Of a stretch of DNA of 64,000 bases, positions 7,936 through 16,189 are shown piece after piece. Every line of letters begins with the position of its first letter. The stretch's first letter is position 1. Made by a program: the position numbers and the translations under genes. The stretch lies in NCBI GenBank assembly GCA_030447505.1, contig JAUJOT010000002.1:186001-250000 (forward strand). The letters run 5' to 3'. A model generated the notes under the pieces. The model did not search any database. It had not been told where the DNA came from and worked only from the letters and a program-made list of their open reading frames with translations. The stretch comes from Solirubrobacteraceae bacterium. Its GTDB lineage: Bacteria; Actinomycetota; Thermoleophilia; Solirubrobacterales; Solirubrobacteraceae.

Positions 7936-9032
7936 TGGTTGCCCCCCCGCGCACCGTCGAGATCCCGCGGCTGCTGCACGTGAGCGCCGGCTGCCTGCGC
8001 GAGGTGTCTGCGCTGCTTGCCGACCACGACTTCGACCTGGACTGCGTGCTGCTCGGCAGCGGCCCCGGACCATCGCGCATGTTCGCCGAGGGGGTCGTCA
8101 CGGGCCTGCGCGCCGCCGGTGTGCGGGTGCTGCATCTTTCGCACCTGAGCGGACGTCTCGACCAGGCGGCCGCGACCGCGGGCACGATCATCGAAGAGGG
8201 CGTCACGACCGCGGTCGCCGTCGGCGGCGGCCGCGTCATAGACACCGTCAAGCTCGCTGCTGCGCGCACGGGCGTGGACTTCGTGAGCGTCCCGACCGCA
8301 GTCTCCAACGACGGCATCAGCTCGCCCGTCGCATCCCTCGTCGGCAAGGACGGCGCGCGCGCGAGCCACGCCGCGCGGATGCCCTGCGGGATCGTCGTCG
8401 ACATCACCGCGATCGGCAGCGCGCCGGCGACCACGATCCGCGCCGGCGTCGGCGATCTCGTCAGCAATCTCACCGCCTGCCTGGACTGGCGGCTCGCCGA
8501 CCGCCAGGGCTACGAGCAGTACGACGCGTTCGCGGCCATGATCGCCGAGTCGGCCGCGCGGCCGATCCTCGACCTCGAGGAGCTCGACTCCTCCGCCTCC
8601 CACGGCGTCGTCGCGCAGGGGCTCCTGCTCAGTGGCCTCGCGATGGCGGCCGCCGGCACGAGCAGGCCGTGCTCGGGGGCCGAGCACCTGATCTCGCATG
8701 CACTCGACGCACAGCTCGGGTCGCAAGCGGCGCTGCACGGCGAGCAGGTCGCGCTCGGCTGCCTCGTCGCGGCGACGGCGCACGAATGGTCGCAGACCAA
8801 GGAGCTGCTGCGCACGTTCCGGCGCCTCGGGCTCCCGACGTGCCCCGAGGACCTGGGGATGTCGCGCACCCAGATCGTCGAGGCCGTCTGCGCCGCATCA
8901 CAGATGCGGCCGGACCGACGCACCGTCCTCTCCGGGCGCTTCACAGAGCGCGTCGACGTCGAACAGCTCATCCTGCGCGCGTTCGACGACGAGCTGCCCG
9001 CGCCCGGGCGGCTGCCGTCGGCCAGCGCCTAG
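7935..9032 (+). CDS. sn-Glycerol-1-phosphate dehydrogenase-like (AraM/EgsA family)
   Basis: 365 residues; the ATG overlaps the preceding TGA by one base (TGATG). The family reduces dihydroxyacetone phosphate to sn-glycerol 1-phosphate, the stereoisomer used in archaeal lipids and, in Bacillus, for heptaprenylglyceryl phosphate. Seen: the dinucleotide segment VAVGGGRVIDTVK, PTAVSNDGISSPVAS, and metal ligands in GVGDLVSN, GAEHLISHALD and LHGEQVALG. Length fits. Coupling to a nucleotidyltransferase suggests a glycerol-phosphate polymer, glycolipid or capsule precursor rather than a bulk membrane lipid. Related iron/zinc alcohol dehydrogenases cannot be fully excluded. Confidence 0.85.
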   Translation: MVAPPRTVEIPRLLHVSAGCLREVSALLADHDFDLDCVLLGSGPGPSRMFAEGVVTGLRAAGVRVLHLSHLSGRLDQAAATAGTIIEEGVTTAVAVGGGRVIDTVKLAAARTGVDFVSVPTAVSNDGISSPVASLVGKDGARASHAARMPCGIVVDITAIGSAPATTIRAGVGDLVSNLTACLDWRLADRQGYEQYDAFAAMIAESAARPILDLEELDSSASHGVVAQGLLLSGLAMAAAGTSRPCSGAEHLISHALDAQLGSQAALHGEQVALGCLVAATAHEWSQTKELLRTFRRLGLPTCPEDLGMSRTQIVEAVCAASQMRPDRRTVLSGRFTERVDVEQLILRAFDDELPAPGRLPSASA

Positions 9033-9271
9033 TGGGTCGGAAGCTCCGGGTGTCCCAGGCGCGCGCAGGCGCTCGTCTGCGCGTGACGCCCCCGCGCCGG
9101 GCGGCAAGCGCGCGGCCGTCTGTGGGACGAGCCGGTCGCCGTCGGGAGCGCGAAGCGCGAAGCCGACCTCCGACCGTCCTCGCCGGGCTCGCGCCGAACG
9201 CGCCCTCGCGCTGTCAGAGGCCACCCAACTCGGCGTGATCCTCGACGCATCGACGGTCGCGACCCACCTCC

Positions 9272-9919
9272 TCAGGCGACCGCGCGCGATCGGTCGGTGA
9301 GCAGCTTCAGCCCGAACAGTCCCAGGCACGTCCCCATCAGCCACCGCTGCGCCCGGGCGATCGCGGGACGGCGACCCAACACCGCGGCGAGCGAGCCGGC
9401 GGCAATCACGATGATCGCGTTGACCGTGAGCGCGATCGCGATCTGGATCGAGCCGAGCACCAGCGACTGCAAGGCCACGCTGCCCTGGTCGGGCGCTACG
9501 AACTGGGGCAGCAGCGACAGGTAGAGGATGGCGATCTTCGGGTTGAGCAAGTTCGTCAGGAAGCCCATGGCGACGAGCCGCAGCGGCGGGTCCATGGGAA
9601 GCTCGCGCGTCTCGAACAGGGGCGCCGCGCCAGGGCGCAGGACGCTCCACGCCAGGTAGAGGAGGTAGAGCGCGCCGGCGATCTTCAGCGCGGTGTACGC
9701 GGCGGGGACCGCCGCGAAGATCGCGCTGATGCCAAGCACCGCGGTCACCAGGTACACAAGGAACCCGAGGCCGGTTCCGAGCAGCGAGATGATCCCGGCA
9801 CGTGGGCCCTGCGTCAGCGACCGCGAGACCAGGTAGAGCATGTTCGGCCCCGGCGTGAGGACCAGCAGGAGCGCGACGAGCGCGATCCCGGCGGCCGCCG
9901 AGGCGTCGATGACCTGCAC
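9272..9919 (-). CDS. LysE/RhtB-family amino-acid exporter
   Basis: 215 residues from GTG at 9919. That start is chosen over GTG at 9952 because a strong ribosome site (GGGAGGA) stands 7 bases before it and because the protein then begins just before the first membrane helix. The family signature LVLTPGPNMLYLVSRSL is present, followed by LKIAGALYLLYLAW and GFLTNLLNPKIAILYLSLLPQF. About six hydrophobic segments are predicted. It should export an amino acid or similar small metabolite; the substrate is unknown. Confidence 0.9.
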   Translation of the reverse strand: MQVIDASAAAGIALVALLLVLTPGPNMLYLVSRSLTQGPRAGIISLLGTGLGFLVYLVTAVLGISAIFAAVPAAYTALKIAGALYLLYLAWSVLRPGAAPLFETRELPMDPPLRLVAMGFLTNLLNPKIAILYLSLLPQFVAPDQGSVALQSLVLGSIQIAIALTVNAIIVIAAGSLAAVLGRRPAIARAQRWLMGTCLGLFGLKLLTDRSRAVA

Positions 9920-9926
9920 GCGCCGA

Positions 9927-9933
9927 TCCTCCC
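9927..9933 (-). promoter_or_regulatory. Shine-Dalgarno GGGAGGA deciding the LysE start
   Basis: Near-perfect anti-16S complement 7 bases before the GTG at 9919. It falls inside the longer frame starting at 9952, which argues for the shorter protein. Confidence 0.7.
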
Positions 9934-10112
9934 ACAACGCCGGTCGTGTCACGAGCGCTCGGCAGCAATGACCGACAGCACACGCACAACGATGCGAGGC
10001 AGCCGAACGGCGCGCTGAGCGGCGGTGGGTCCGACCGAGATCGCATTTGTAGGTTCCCGCTCTTCAGTGCGCGGCGTGCCGCTCCGGGCCCGTCACGCCG
10101 GGTGCGCGTCGC

Positions 10113-11555
10113 CTATTTCAGCGGCTCCATGGTCTGCGGGTTCAGCCGCTGGAGCTTTATCGCGTCCTTCTTCAGGTCTGGATCGGCGAGGACGTAGGTG
10201 TCAAAGCCCCGGCTCTTCCCGTTCGGATCGGACGTGTCGATCGCCGTGTCGAAGTTGTTGGCGTAGATGAAGCCGCGGTACCAATAGCCCGACCAGACGT
10301 TTGCGACGTGGGGCTCCTTCGCGGCGTAGTGGCCGAGCTGCTCCGGAGCCGCCGGGTCCGTGAAGTCGACGACGGTGACTCCGCCGTTGTACCACCCCGA
10401 CACGAGTACGTCGCGCTCCGTCGCGAGCGGCACGGTATTGAAGTTGTGCGCGGTACAGCCGATCGTCGTCTCCTGCTGCGGGATGCTGAACGTGCCCTTC
10501 GGCACGGGCAGGGCGGGGTTTGAGACGTCGTAGAACCAGATCGCGCCGAGCGGCACGTGCTCGTCGCCGTCGTCGGCGCACCCGGGCGAGGCGGCCGCGC
10601 CGCCGAGCTCGTCTCCGATCGCAAGCGTCCTGCCGTCATAGGAGAACGTCGTCGAGTGGTGGATGTTGATCGCCGGGTTGACGATGTGACTGACGACCCT
10701 CGGCTTGGCCGGATCGCTGATGTCCCACAGCTGCGACTCCGTCAGGCAGGCGGCGCCCGCGAGCTTGCCCGGCACAAAGACGGTGACGTCGTGGCAGCCG
10801 ATCGCCGGAGAGACATCGGGCGTCGAGCCCTGGATCACGTGGGCGCCAGCGGGATTCTGCAAGGGCACCGCGACGACCGAGATCTTCCTGTGCTTCTCGG
10901 CGTTGCAGTCGCTCGCGCTCTGACCGCCCAGCGGATAGGAGAGCACGTAGATCAGCACGCGCTTATTCGCCTCGTCGGGGACAAGCGTGTGCGTGTGCGA
11001 GCCGCACGGGGTGTCCACGAACGCGACCTGGCGGGGATTCGCGCGGTCGGCGATCGAGACCACCCGAATGCCCTCGTACGCCTGGCCGTCGAGCACCCTA
11101 CGGTCCGTCTGTCCGAGCGTCTTCGCGTCATCGCACTCGGGCTTGTCCATCGGCGAGTCGACGGACACGAAGGCGAGGTCCTTCCACACCGAGACGTCGC
11201 TCTGCGGCCCCTTGCAAGCGAACCGGCCGACGACCGTCGGTTTCGTCGGGTCGGCGATGCTGATCAGGCGGAAGCCGCCAGGGAAGGCGTAGTTGCCGGC
11301 GACGGCGAGGTCACCCCAGAAGGCCAGATCGGTGCCCATCCGGTACGGGTGCGTCTCGTTGTCGTCGGTGTTTCCGACGAGCAGCATGTTCTTGGAGTGA
11401 ACGTCCGACTCGTGGCCGATCGCAACCGGCGTCGAGCCGTCTGACAGGGTCGGGAGCGCGTCGCGCAGCTCCTGCGGAAGCTCGTCGTGCGCGGCGGCCG
11501 TACCGACCACCAAGACGATGACAGCAGCCGCCACAATCAAGATCCTCTTGGTCAT
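10113..11555 (-). CDS. Secreted LVIVD-type beta-propeller protein
   Basis: 480 residues with a clear Sec signal peptide (RILIVAAAVIVLVVGTAAAHD). The mature part has recurring blades of the form hh.hsD..NP..v, for example LISIADPTKPTVVGRF, VVSIADRANPRQVAFVDT, LWDISDPAKPRVVSHI, FYDVSNPALPVPKGTF and VVDFTDPAAPEQLGHY, as in LVIVD-repeat propellers. Histidine-rich loops (GSHTHTL, NIHHSTT, CTAHNFN) could hold metal. A ribosome site GAGG lies 5 bases before the ATG, and AATAAT about 60 bases upstream is a candidate -10. The enzymatic role, if any, is unknown. Confidence 0.85.
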   Translation of the reverse strand: MTKRILIVAAAVIVLVVGTAAAHDELPQELRDALPTLSDGSTPVAIGHESDVHSKNMLLVGNTDDNETHPYRMGTDLAFWGDLAVAGNYAFPGGFRLISIADPTKPTVVGRFACKGPQSDVSVWKDLAFVSVDSPMDKPECDDAKTLGQTDRRVLDGQAYEGIRVVSIADRANPRQVAFVDTPCGSHTHTLVPDEANKRVLIYVLSYPLGGQSASDCNAEKHRKISVVAVPLQNPAGAHVIQGSTPDVSPAIGCHDVTVFVPGKLAGAACLTESQLWDISDPAKPRVVSHIVNPAINIHHSTTFSYDGRTLAIGDELGGAAASPGCADDGDEHVPLGAIWFYDVSNPALPVPKGTFSIPQQETTIGCTAHNFNTVPLATERDVLVSGWYNGGVTVVDFTDPAAPEQLGHYAAKEPHVANVWSGYWYRGFIYANNFDTAIDTSDPNGKSRGFDTYVLADPDLKKDAIKLQRLNPQTMEPLK

Positions 11556-11866
11556 CGTGCCCTCGTTCCCCGAGCCGCAGCCCGTACCGAAACACCTCGA
11601 AGCGACGCGATTATTGCATCCTCAGCCAACGCTCGGCGACGAGCTCCCATTCGTGCTCGGCCGCCCACCGGCGCGCCCGATCATCGAGCGGCGGAAGCGC
11701 GGCCTCGATGCGCTGTTTTCGGTCCGATGCGCTCACGCCGGTGACCGTACCCCTCGCGCTGAAGCGTGCGAGCGGCCGAAGCACCGATCGACTCGACCTC
11801 GAGCGTCTCAGCGGCGCGCTCCCCGACGATCCACCGATCGTGACGCCGCGCGCCCGGACGCGACGC
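11556..11866. other. Intergenic stretch without a supported gene
   Basis: 311 bases between two minus-strand genes. Frames through it are short, Arg/Pro-rich shadows. The right part has several CGATCGACTC/ACCGATCG-like words but no repeat unit that I can define. The promoter of the LVIVD gene is probably at its left edge. Confidence 0.45.
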
Positions 11867-12730
11867 CTACTTGAGCTTGAACGCCTTGATGCGGTCGGCG
11901 TAGCCGTCTGCGTCGCGGGCGTAGACGCCGTAGGCGAGCGCCTGGACCATGCTCAGCAGAGCGGTGTGCGAACGCACGTAGGCGGGGCTGTTGGACGAGT
12001 AGTACAGGCGGATCTGCGCGAGCTTCGCGACCTCCGACAGCGTCGCGTCCGTGATCGCGATCGTCTTCGCCTTGCGGTGGCGGGCGAGCTTCATCGCGCG
12101 CACCACGAGCGGGTGCGGCCGCCCCGCCGAGAGGCCGACGACGAGCGTCTCGTCGTCGATCCGGCTCAGGCGCCCGAGCGCCTCCTGCGACGGGCTTGCG
12201 ACGATCTCGGCGCGCAGGTCGAGCAGCATCAGCAGGTGGCGCAGGTAGGAGGCGAAGAACGCCATCTGGTCGGTGCCGGCGACGAGCAGCCGCGGCGTCG
12301 TGGCGATCGCCTCGACGGCCGCCTCGACCTCCCTGCGGGAGACCTTGCGCGCCGTGTCCTCGACGTTGACGTGGTCGGCGGCGAGCATCGTCTCGAACTC
12401 GTTCTGGTCGAGTGAGAACAGCGGCGCGACCGGACCGGGGCCGCTGATGACCGGCGCCGTCGCATGGCGCCGGCGGTACTCCTCGCGGGCGGACTGCTGC
12501 AGCTCGGGATAGCCCTCGAATCCGAGTGCCTGCGAGAAGCGCACGACGGTGCTCGAGGAGGTGCTCGCGCGCCGCGCGAGCTCCTCGGCAGTCTGGAAGG
12601 CGACCTCGTCGAGGTGGTCGACGATGTACTGGGCGACATCCTTCTGCGAGCGCGAGAAGTCGTCGAAGCGGGCTTGGATGTACGTGGAGAGCGACTCGGG
12701 AGTCGTCGTTGGCGTCGCGGATCGCTTCAT
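11867..12730 (-). CDS. MurR/RpiR-family transcriptional regulator with SIS domain
   Basis: 287 residues from ATG at 12730. The N-terminal winged-helix (about residues 20-85) includes SQKDVAQYIVDHLDEVAFQTAEELARR as a continuous helix set and SSSTVVRFSQALGF as recognition helix. The C-terminal SIS sugar-phosphate-sensing domain runs from about 115 (RLLVAGTDQMAFFASYLRH, ETLVVGLSAG, KTIAITDA). Such proteins repress or activate amino-sugar or sugar catabolism in response to phosphosugars. No sugar operon is adjacent, so its target is unclear. Confidence 0.9.
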   Translation of the reverse strand: MKRSATPTTTPESLSTYIQARFDDFSRSQKDVAQYIVDHLDEVAFQTAEELARRASTSSSTVVRFSQALGFEGYPELQQSAREEYRRRHATAPVISGPGPVAPLFSLDQNEFETMLAADHVNVEDTARKVSRREVEAAVEAIATTPRLLVAGTDQMAFFASYLRHLLMLLDLRAEIVASPSQEALGRLSRIDDETLVVGLSAGRPHPLVVRAMKLARHRKAKTIAITDATLSEVAKLAQIRLYYSSNSPAYVRSHTALLSMVQALAYGVYARDADGYADRIKAFKLK

Positions 12731-12944
12731 CGGCGACACCCTGTTTCGACGGCAGGCGTCCTGTTCCCTTCCGCCCTTCGACAAGCCCTTAAGAACCAAG
12801 CGCGCCCGGCGGGGTCACACCGGACGCGCGTTACCGAGAGTCGAGGGGCGGCGGGGGATATGGGCCGAACCGTCTCTCGGGGGGTTCTGGCCCAGTGATT
12901 CCCGGCGTCGCTGCGCGCAAACATCATTCACAAGATCGAGACAC

Positions 12945-13877
12945 CTAGCCGCTCGGTTCGTAGCGGCGCAGAGCGGGACGGGGGCCTTCGGGCGCAGTCA
13001 GGAAGGCTCGCCCGTCGGACGTGAGCGCGAGCGCCTCGCCCTGCCCCTCGCGCAGCAGGTCGGCGTCCGCGCGGCACGGCCGTCGGCGCAGCGCGGCGGC
13101 AACCCCCTCCCCCGCGCGCCGTCGCCAGACGTACGCGTGGTCATACGTCCGCAGCACGATCGTGCTCCCGTCGGCCGACACGTCGCCGGCGGTGACGGCC
13201 TCGCCGGGGCCGAGCCTGATCGTGGCGCTGCGGCGCAGCGTCGTGATCTGGCGCGACGAGGGACGGGCGGCGACGTAGACGCGCGCCTCGCCCCCGAAGC
13301 TCTTCGCGACGATGACGACCGAGCCGCTGGCCGGATCGAACAGCAGCGCCTCGGCGTCTCGTGCGCCGTCCGGATAGCGCAGCTCGTAGCGCGCGGCGAC
13401 CGCGACGCTGCGGGGGGCACGAACGCTTGCCCGCGGCTCGGGCACGCGGTAGAGGGCGACCGAGGACCGCTGGCCGAGGTTGTCGCCGATGTCGCCGACG
13501 AGCAGCGCGCCGCCCGCCCCGATCGCGATGTCCTCCCAGTCGACGTTCTCGCCAGCGGCCAGGGTGACGTCCGCGACGGTCCTGCCCGACGTCGTGATCG
13601 CAAGCAGGCGCGCGTCGTCGCCGGAATCGTTGTGCATCCACAGCACGCCCGGACGCGTGCGCGACAGGACGAGCCCGGAGAGCTCGCGCGCCGCCGTCGA
13701 CGTGACGCGGCCTGCGACGTGGACGCGGAGCGGTCCCGCGCAGAGCGCGGGGCGGCCGACCGGGCTCGTCGGCGTCAGGGGAGACGCCGCGGGCTCCTGC
13801 TGTGGCTGCGGCTGCCGGCCGCCGCAGCCGGCGAGCGCGCCCACGGCCGCCAGGGCTGCCGCAAGCGCCCGCGACAA
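12945..13877 (-). CDS. Lipoprotein with an esterase/phytase-like propeller fold
   Basis: 310 residues from TTG at 13877, the only start giving a full signal peptide; the lipobox is LAGCGG (Cys at about 18). After a Pro/Gln-rich linker the mature domain shows VLWMHNDSGDDARLLAI, NVDWEDIAIG, LLVGDIGDNLGQR, LYRVPEP and DAEALLFDP, a pattern of secreted calcium-binding six-bladed propellers. It is probably anchored to the outer face of the membrane. Catalytic role not established. It lies 11 bases after a 71-residue gene on the same strand. Confidence 0.75.
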   Translation of the reverse strand: MSRALAAALAAVGALAGCGGRQPQPQQEPAASPLTPTSPVGRPALCAGPLRVHVAGRVTSTAARELSGLVLSRTRPGVLWMHNDSGDDARLLAITTSGRTVADVTLAAGENVDWEDIAIGAGGALLVGDIGDNLGQRSSVALYRVPEPRASVRAPRSVAVAARYELRYPDGARDAEALLFDPASGSVVIVAKSFGGEARVYVAARPSSRQITTLRRSATIRLGPGEAVTAGDVSADGSTIVLRTYDHAYVWRRRAGEGVAAALRRRPCRADADLLREGQGEALALTSDGRAFLTAPEGPRPALRRYEPSG

Positions 13878-13888
13878 CCGCCGGCGAA

Positions 13889-14104
13889 TCAGATTCCCAG
13901 GCGCTTCACGGTCTCGCGAGCCCGGACCACGCGCTGGTCCTTCTCGGCGTGCGACTCCGGCATGTTCGTCATCTCGACGAGCGAGAGCACGTCACGCGCG
14001 AGCTGCTCCTGCATCGCGAGCGCCCCCTCCGCCACCTCGAGGAGCTGATCGTGGGTCAGCGAATCGGCCCTGTCTCCAACCATCCTGCGCAGAAAGAAGC
14101 CCAT
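13889..14104 (-). CDS. Small helical protein of unknown function
   Basis: 71 residues, ATG at 14104 with a good ribosome site (GGGGGA, 5 bases spacing) and a near-consensus CATAAT about 40 bases upstream. Content: MGFFLRRMVGD, then an amphipathic region with MQEQLARDVLSLVEMTNMPE and RARETVKRLG. Its composition is less GC-skewed than random frames (Met, Glu, Asp, Thr), supporting a real gene. Function unknown. It is divergent from the tRNA gene and leads into the lipoprotein gene. Confidence 0.6.
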   Translation of the reverse strand: MGFFLRRMVGDRADSLTHDQLLEVAEGALAMQEQLARDVLSLVEMTNMPESHAEKDQRVVRARETVKRLGI

Positions 14105-14164
14105 CAGATCCCCCGCTGTCTCGGGTGCACGCTCGCGCGGGCATTATGCCGCGTGCGGGCGAGC

Positions 14165-14170
14165 TACCGT
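14165..14170 (+). promoter_or_regulatory. -10 box (TACCGT) of the tRNA gene
   Basis: TACCGT matches TANNNT and lies 9 bases before the first base of the tRNA, the usual arrangement. Confidence 0.4.
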
Positions 14171-14179
14171 CCTGCCCGC

Positions 14180-14253
14180 GGGGCAGTAGCTCAGTTGGTC
14201 AGAGCAGCCGACTCATAATCGGTTAGACGGAGGTTCGAGTCCTCCCTGCCCCA
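14180..14253 (+). tRNA. tRNA with CAU anticodon (elongator Met, possibly Ile2)
   Basis: 74 bases. Acceptor GGGGCAG/CTGCCCC with discriminator A, D-stem GCTC/GAGC, anticodon stem GCCGA/TCGGT with loop CTCATAA, variable loop TAGAC, T-stem GGAGG/CCTCC with loop TTCGAGT. CCA is not encoded. CAU reads Met, or Ile (AUA) if the C is converted to lysidine; the acceptor stem does not let me decide. The antisense strand forms the 3' end of the neighbouring NAD-salvage gene. Confidence 0.95.
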
Positions 14254-16104
14254 TCCGGTCGCGACCTGTGCCCCGGCGGCGACCATCTCGTCGAGCGCGC
14301 GGCGCCCGTCTCCGTCCTCGACGTCGACCGCGGCGACCGCATCGGCGAGCACCGTCGTCCGAAAGCCGGCGGCGAGCGCATCGAGCACGGTCGCCTTGAC
14401 GCAGTAGTCCGTCGCCAGGCCGCCGACGAGGACGTGCGTGACGCCGGCGTCCTGCAGCAGCCGGGCGAGCTGCGTGCCGTCGAAGCCCGAGTAGGCGTCC
14501 GCGTCCTGCGTCGTCGCCTTCTCGACGAGCGGCCCGTCGAGCGCGGCGATCGCCGGGTGAAGCTCGGCGCCGTGCGTCCCTGCGACGCAGTGCACCGGCC
14601 AGATCCCGCCCTGCTCTGTGAACGAGCAGTGCTCGACGGTGTGTGCGTCGCGCGTCTTGACGACGAGACCGGCGGCGCCGGCGGCGCGTACCAGCGGCTC
14701 GACGACGGCGTCGCCGCCGGGCACGCCGAGCGCGCCTCCGGGGAGAAAGTCGTGCTGGACGTCGACGGCGATGAGGGCCGTCGCGGAGATGCTGGACCGA
14801 TCTCCTCGGAGCTCTGCGGTCAGGCGCGCGCGCAGCGCGAGCAGGCCGGGCGAGCGGACGAGCTCGGCCGCGCCGTCGCTGCCGATCCGCGCGCGCTCGC
14901 GGGCGGCGTGCGCCCGATCGGCTTCGAGGTCGGGGGCGTTGCGCGTGCGCGCGCCGTCGCGCATCACCTCGACCAGCAGGGCGGTCGCCGACAGCTCTTC
15001 GTCGGCGAGGTGCAGGACGTGCGTCCCGTCCGCGCGGCGCGTGACCTGATGCGCACCGGGGTCGGTCTCCTTGCCCGGCGAGAGCTTCATCGTGTAGCGC
15101 AGCGCGACGTCGTCCTGCTCGGGCTGCTCGACGAGCTTGTAGACGGCGCCGATCGCCTCGCCGCTGCGCAGGCGCGTGCCGACGCCGAACGCTGCGACGG
15201 GAACGCCGCGGTCGACGAGTGCGCCGATCTGCGCCGCGTCGAGGTCGCCGCTGAGGATGATCGCGGTGTCCGTCAGGCCCGCCTCGTCGAGCAGATCGCG
15301 GGCGGTCGTCGCGAGCGCGGCGTGGTCGCCGGAGTCGATCCGGATCGCCTTCAGGCGCGCGCCCGTCAGCCGCTGCGCGGCGATCGCCTTGTGCAGGCCC
15401 TCGATCGGGTCGTACGTGTCGACGAGCAGGGTCGCGCCCGCCGCCCGCGACCGGAGCTGATCGCAGAAGACGTCGAGCTCGCCCGCGCGGCCGCGGGCCA
15501 TCACCTTCGCGTGCGCCATCGTCCCGGTCGCCGGGACGCGGAGGTCGCGCGCGGCGGCCGCCGTCGCGGTTCCCGCAAAGCCGGCGAGGTACGCCGCGCG
15601 GGCGGCGGTGTGCCCCGCGCCGAGGCCGTCGAGGCGGCGCATCGAGAAGTCCCAGACGGGGCGCCCGCGCGCCGCCCGCACGATCGCCGTCGCGTTCGTC
15701 GCGACGCGGACGGCGTAGTTGATCGCCGCCAGCATCGGCGTCTCGACGAGCGTCGCCTCGAGCCGAGTCGCGGTGATGCGCAGCAGCGGCGTTCCGGCGG
15801 GCACGATCGTGCCTTCGCGCGGAGCCCAGACGCTGCCGCCGAAGCGCAGGTCGCGCAGGCGATCGAGCACCGGCGCGTCGAACGTCACGGGGTCCTGCTC
15901 GGCGAGCCAGCACAGGTCGTCGTGGATGAAGCGCATGCGCTCGAGGAACGCGAGCGCCTCCTCCACCCCGGCCACCGTCATCGCGCCCGCGCCGCGCGCC
16001 GCGAGCTCGAAGGTGGCGAGATCGTCGGCCGTGCCTTCGTGCACGTAGTCGGCGGCCATCGTCAGGCAGTAGAGGTCGGTCAGGAGCGCGTCGTTCGGGG
16101 TCAT
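14191..16104 (-). CDS. Fused nicotinate phosphoribosyltransferase-nicotinamidase
   Basis: 637 residues from ATG at 16104. Residues 1 to about 430 are nicotinate phosphoribosyltransferase (LLTDLYCLTMAADYV, ATNATAIVRAARGRPVWDFSMRR, TMAHAKVMA, LLVDTYDP, IRIDSGDHAAL, GVGTRL). Residues about 445-615 are a nicotinamidase/isochorismatase domain (ALIAVDVQHDFLPGG with catalytic Asp, VKTRDAHTVEHCSF, WPVHCVAGTHGAELH, GLATDYCVKATVLDAL with catalytic Cys). The chain therefore deamidates nicotinamide and attaches phosphoribose, two consecutive NAD-salvage steps normally made by separate proteins. The last 19 or so residues are translated from the antisense strand of the tRNA gene. Confidence 0.92.
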   Translation of the reverse strand: MTPNDALLTDLYCLTMAADYVHEGTADDLATFELAARGAGAMTVAGVEEALAFLERMRFIHDDLCWLAEQDPVTFDAPVLDRLRDLRFGGSVWAPREGTIVPAGTPLLRITATRLEATLVETPMLAAINYAVRVATNATAIVRAARGRPVWDFSMRRLDGLGAGHTAARAAYLAGFAGTATAAAARDLRVPATGTMAHAKVMARGRAGELDVFCDQLRSRAAGATLLVDTYDPIEGLHKAIAAQRLTGARLKAIRIDSGDHAALATTARDLLDEAGLTDTAIILSGDLDAAQIGALVDRGVPVAAFGVGTRLRSGEAIGAVYKLVEQPEQDDVALRYTMKLSPGKETDPGAHQVTRRADGTHVLHLADEELSATALLVEVMRDGARTRNAPDLEADRAHAARERARIGSDGAAELVRSPGLLALRARLTAELRGDRSSISATALIAVDVQHDFLPGGALGVPGGDAVVEPLVRAAGAAGLVVKTRDAHTVEHCSFTEQGGIWPVHCVAGTHGAELHPAIAALDGPLVEKATTQDADAYSGFDGTQLARLLQDAGVTHVLVGGLATDYCVKATVLDALAAGFRTTVLADAVAAVDVEDGDGRRALDEMVAAGAQVATGWGREDSNLRLTDYESAALTN

Positions 16105-16189
16105 GTTTTGGGCGGATCGACCAGAACTCGTCAGGACGAGGATACCAGGAGCGCCGCTGCGAAAGGTCCTCTGCTCGCAGCAGCAACCG

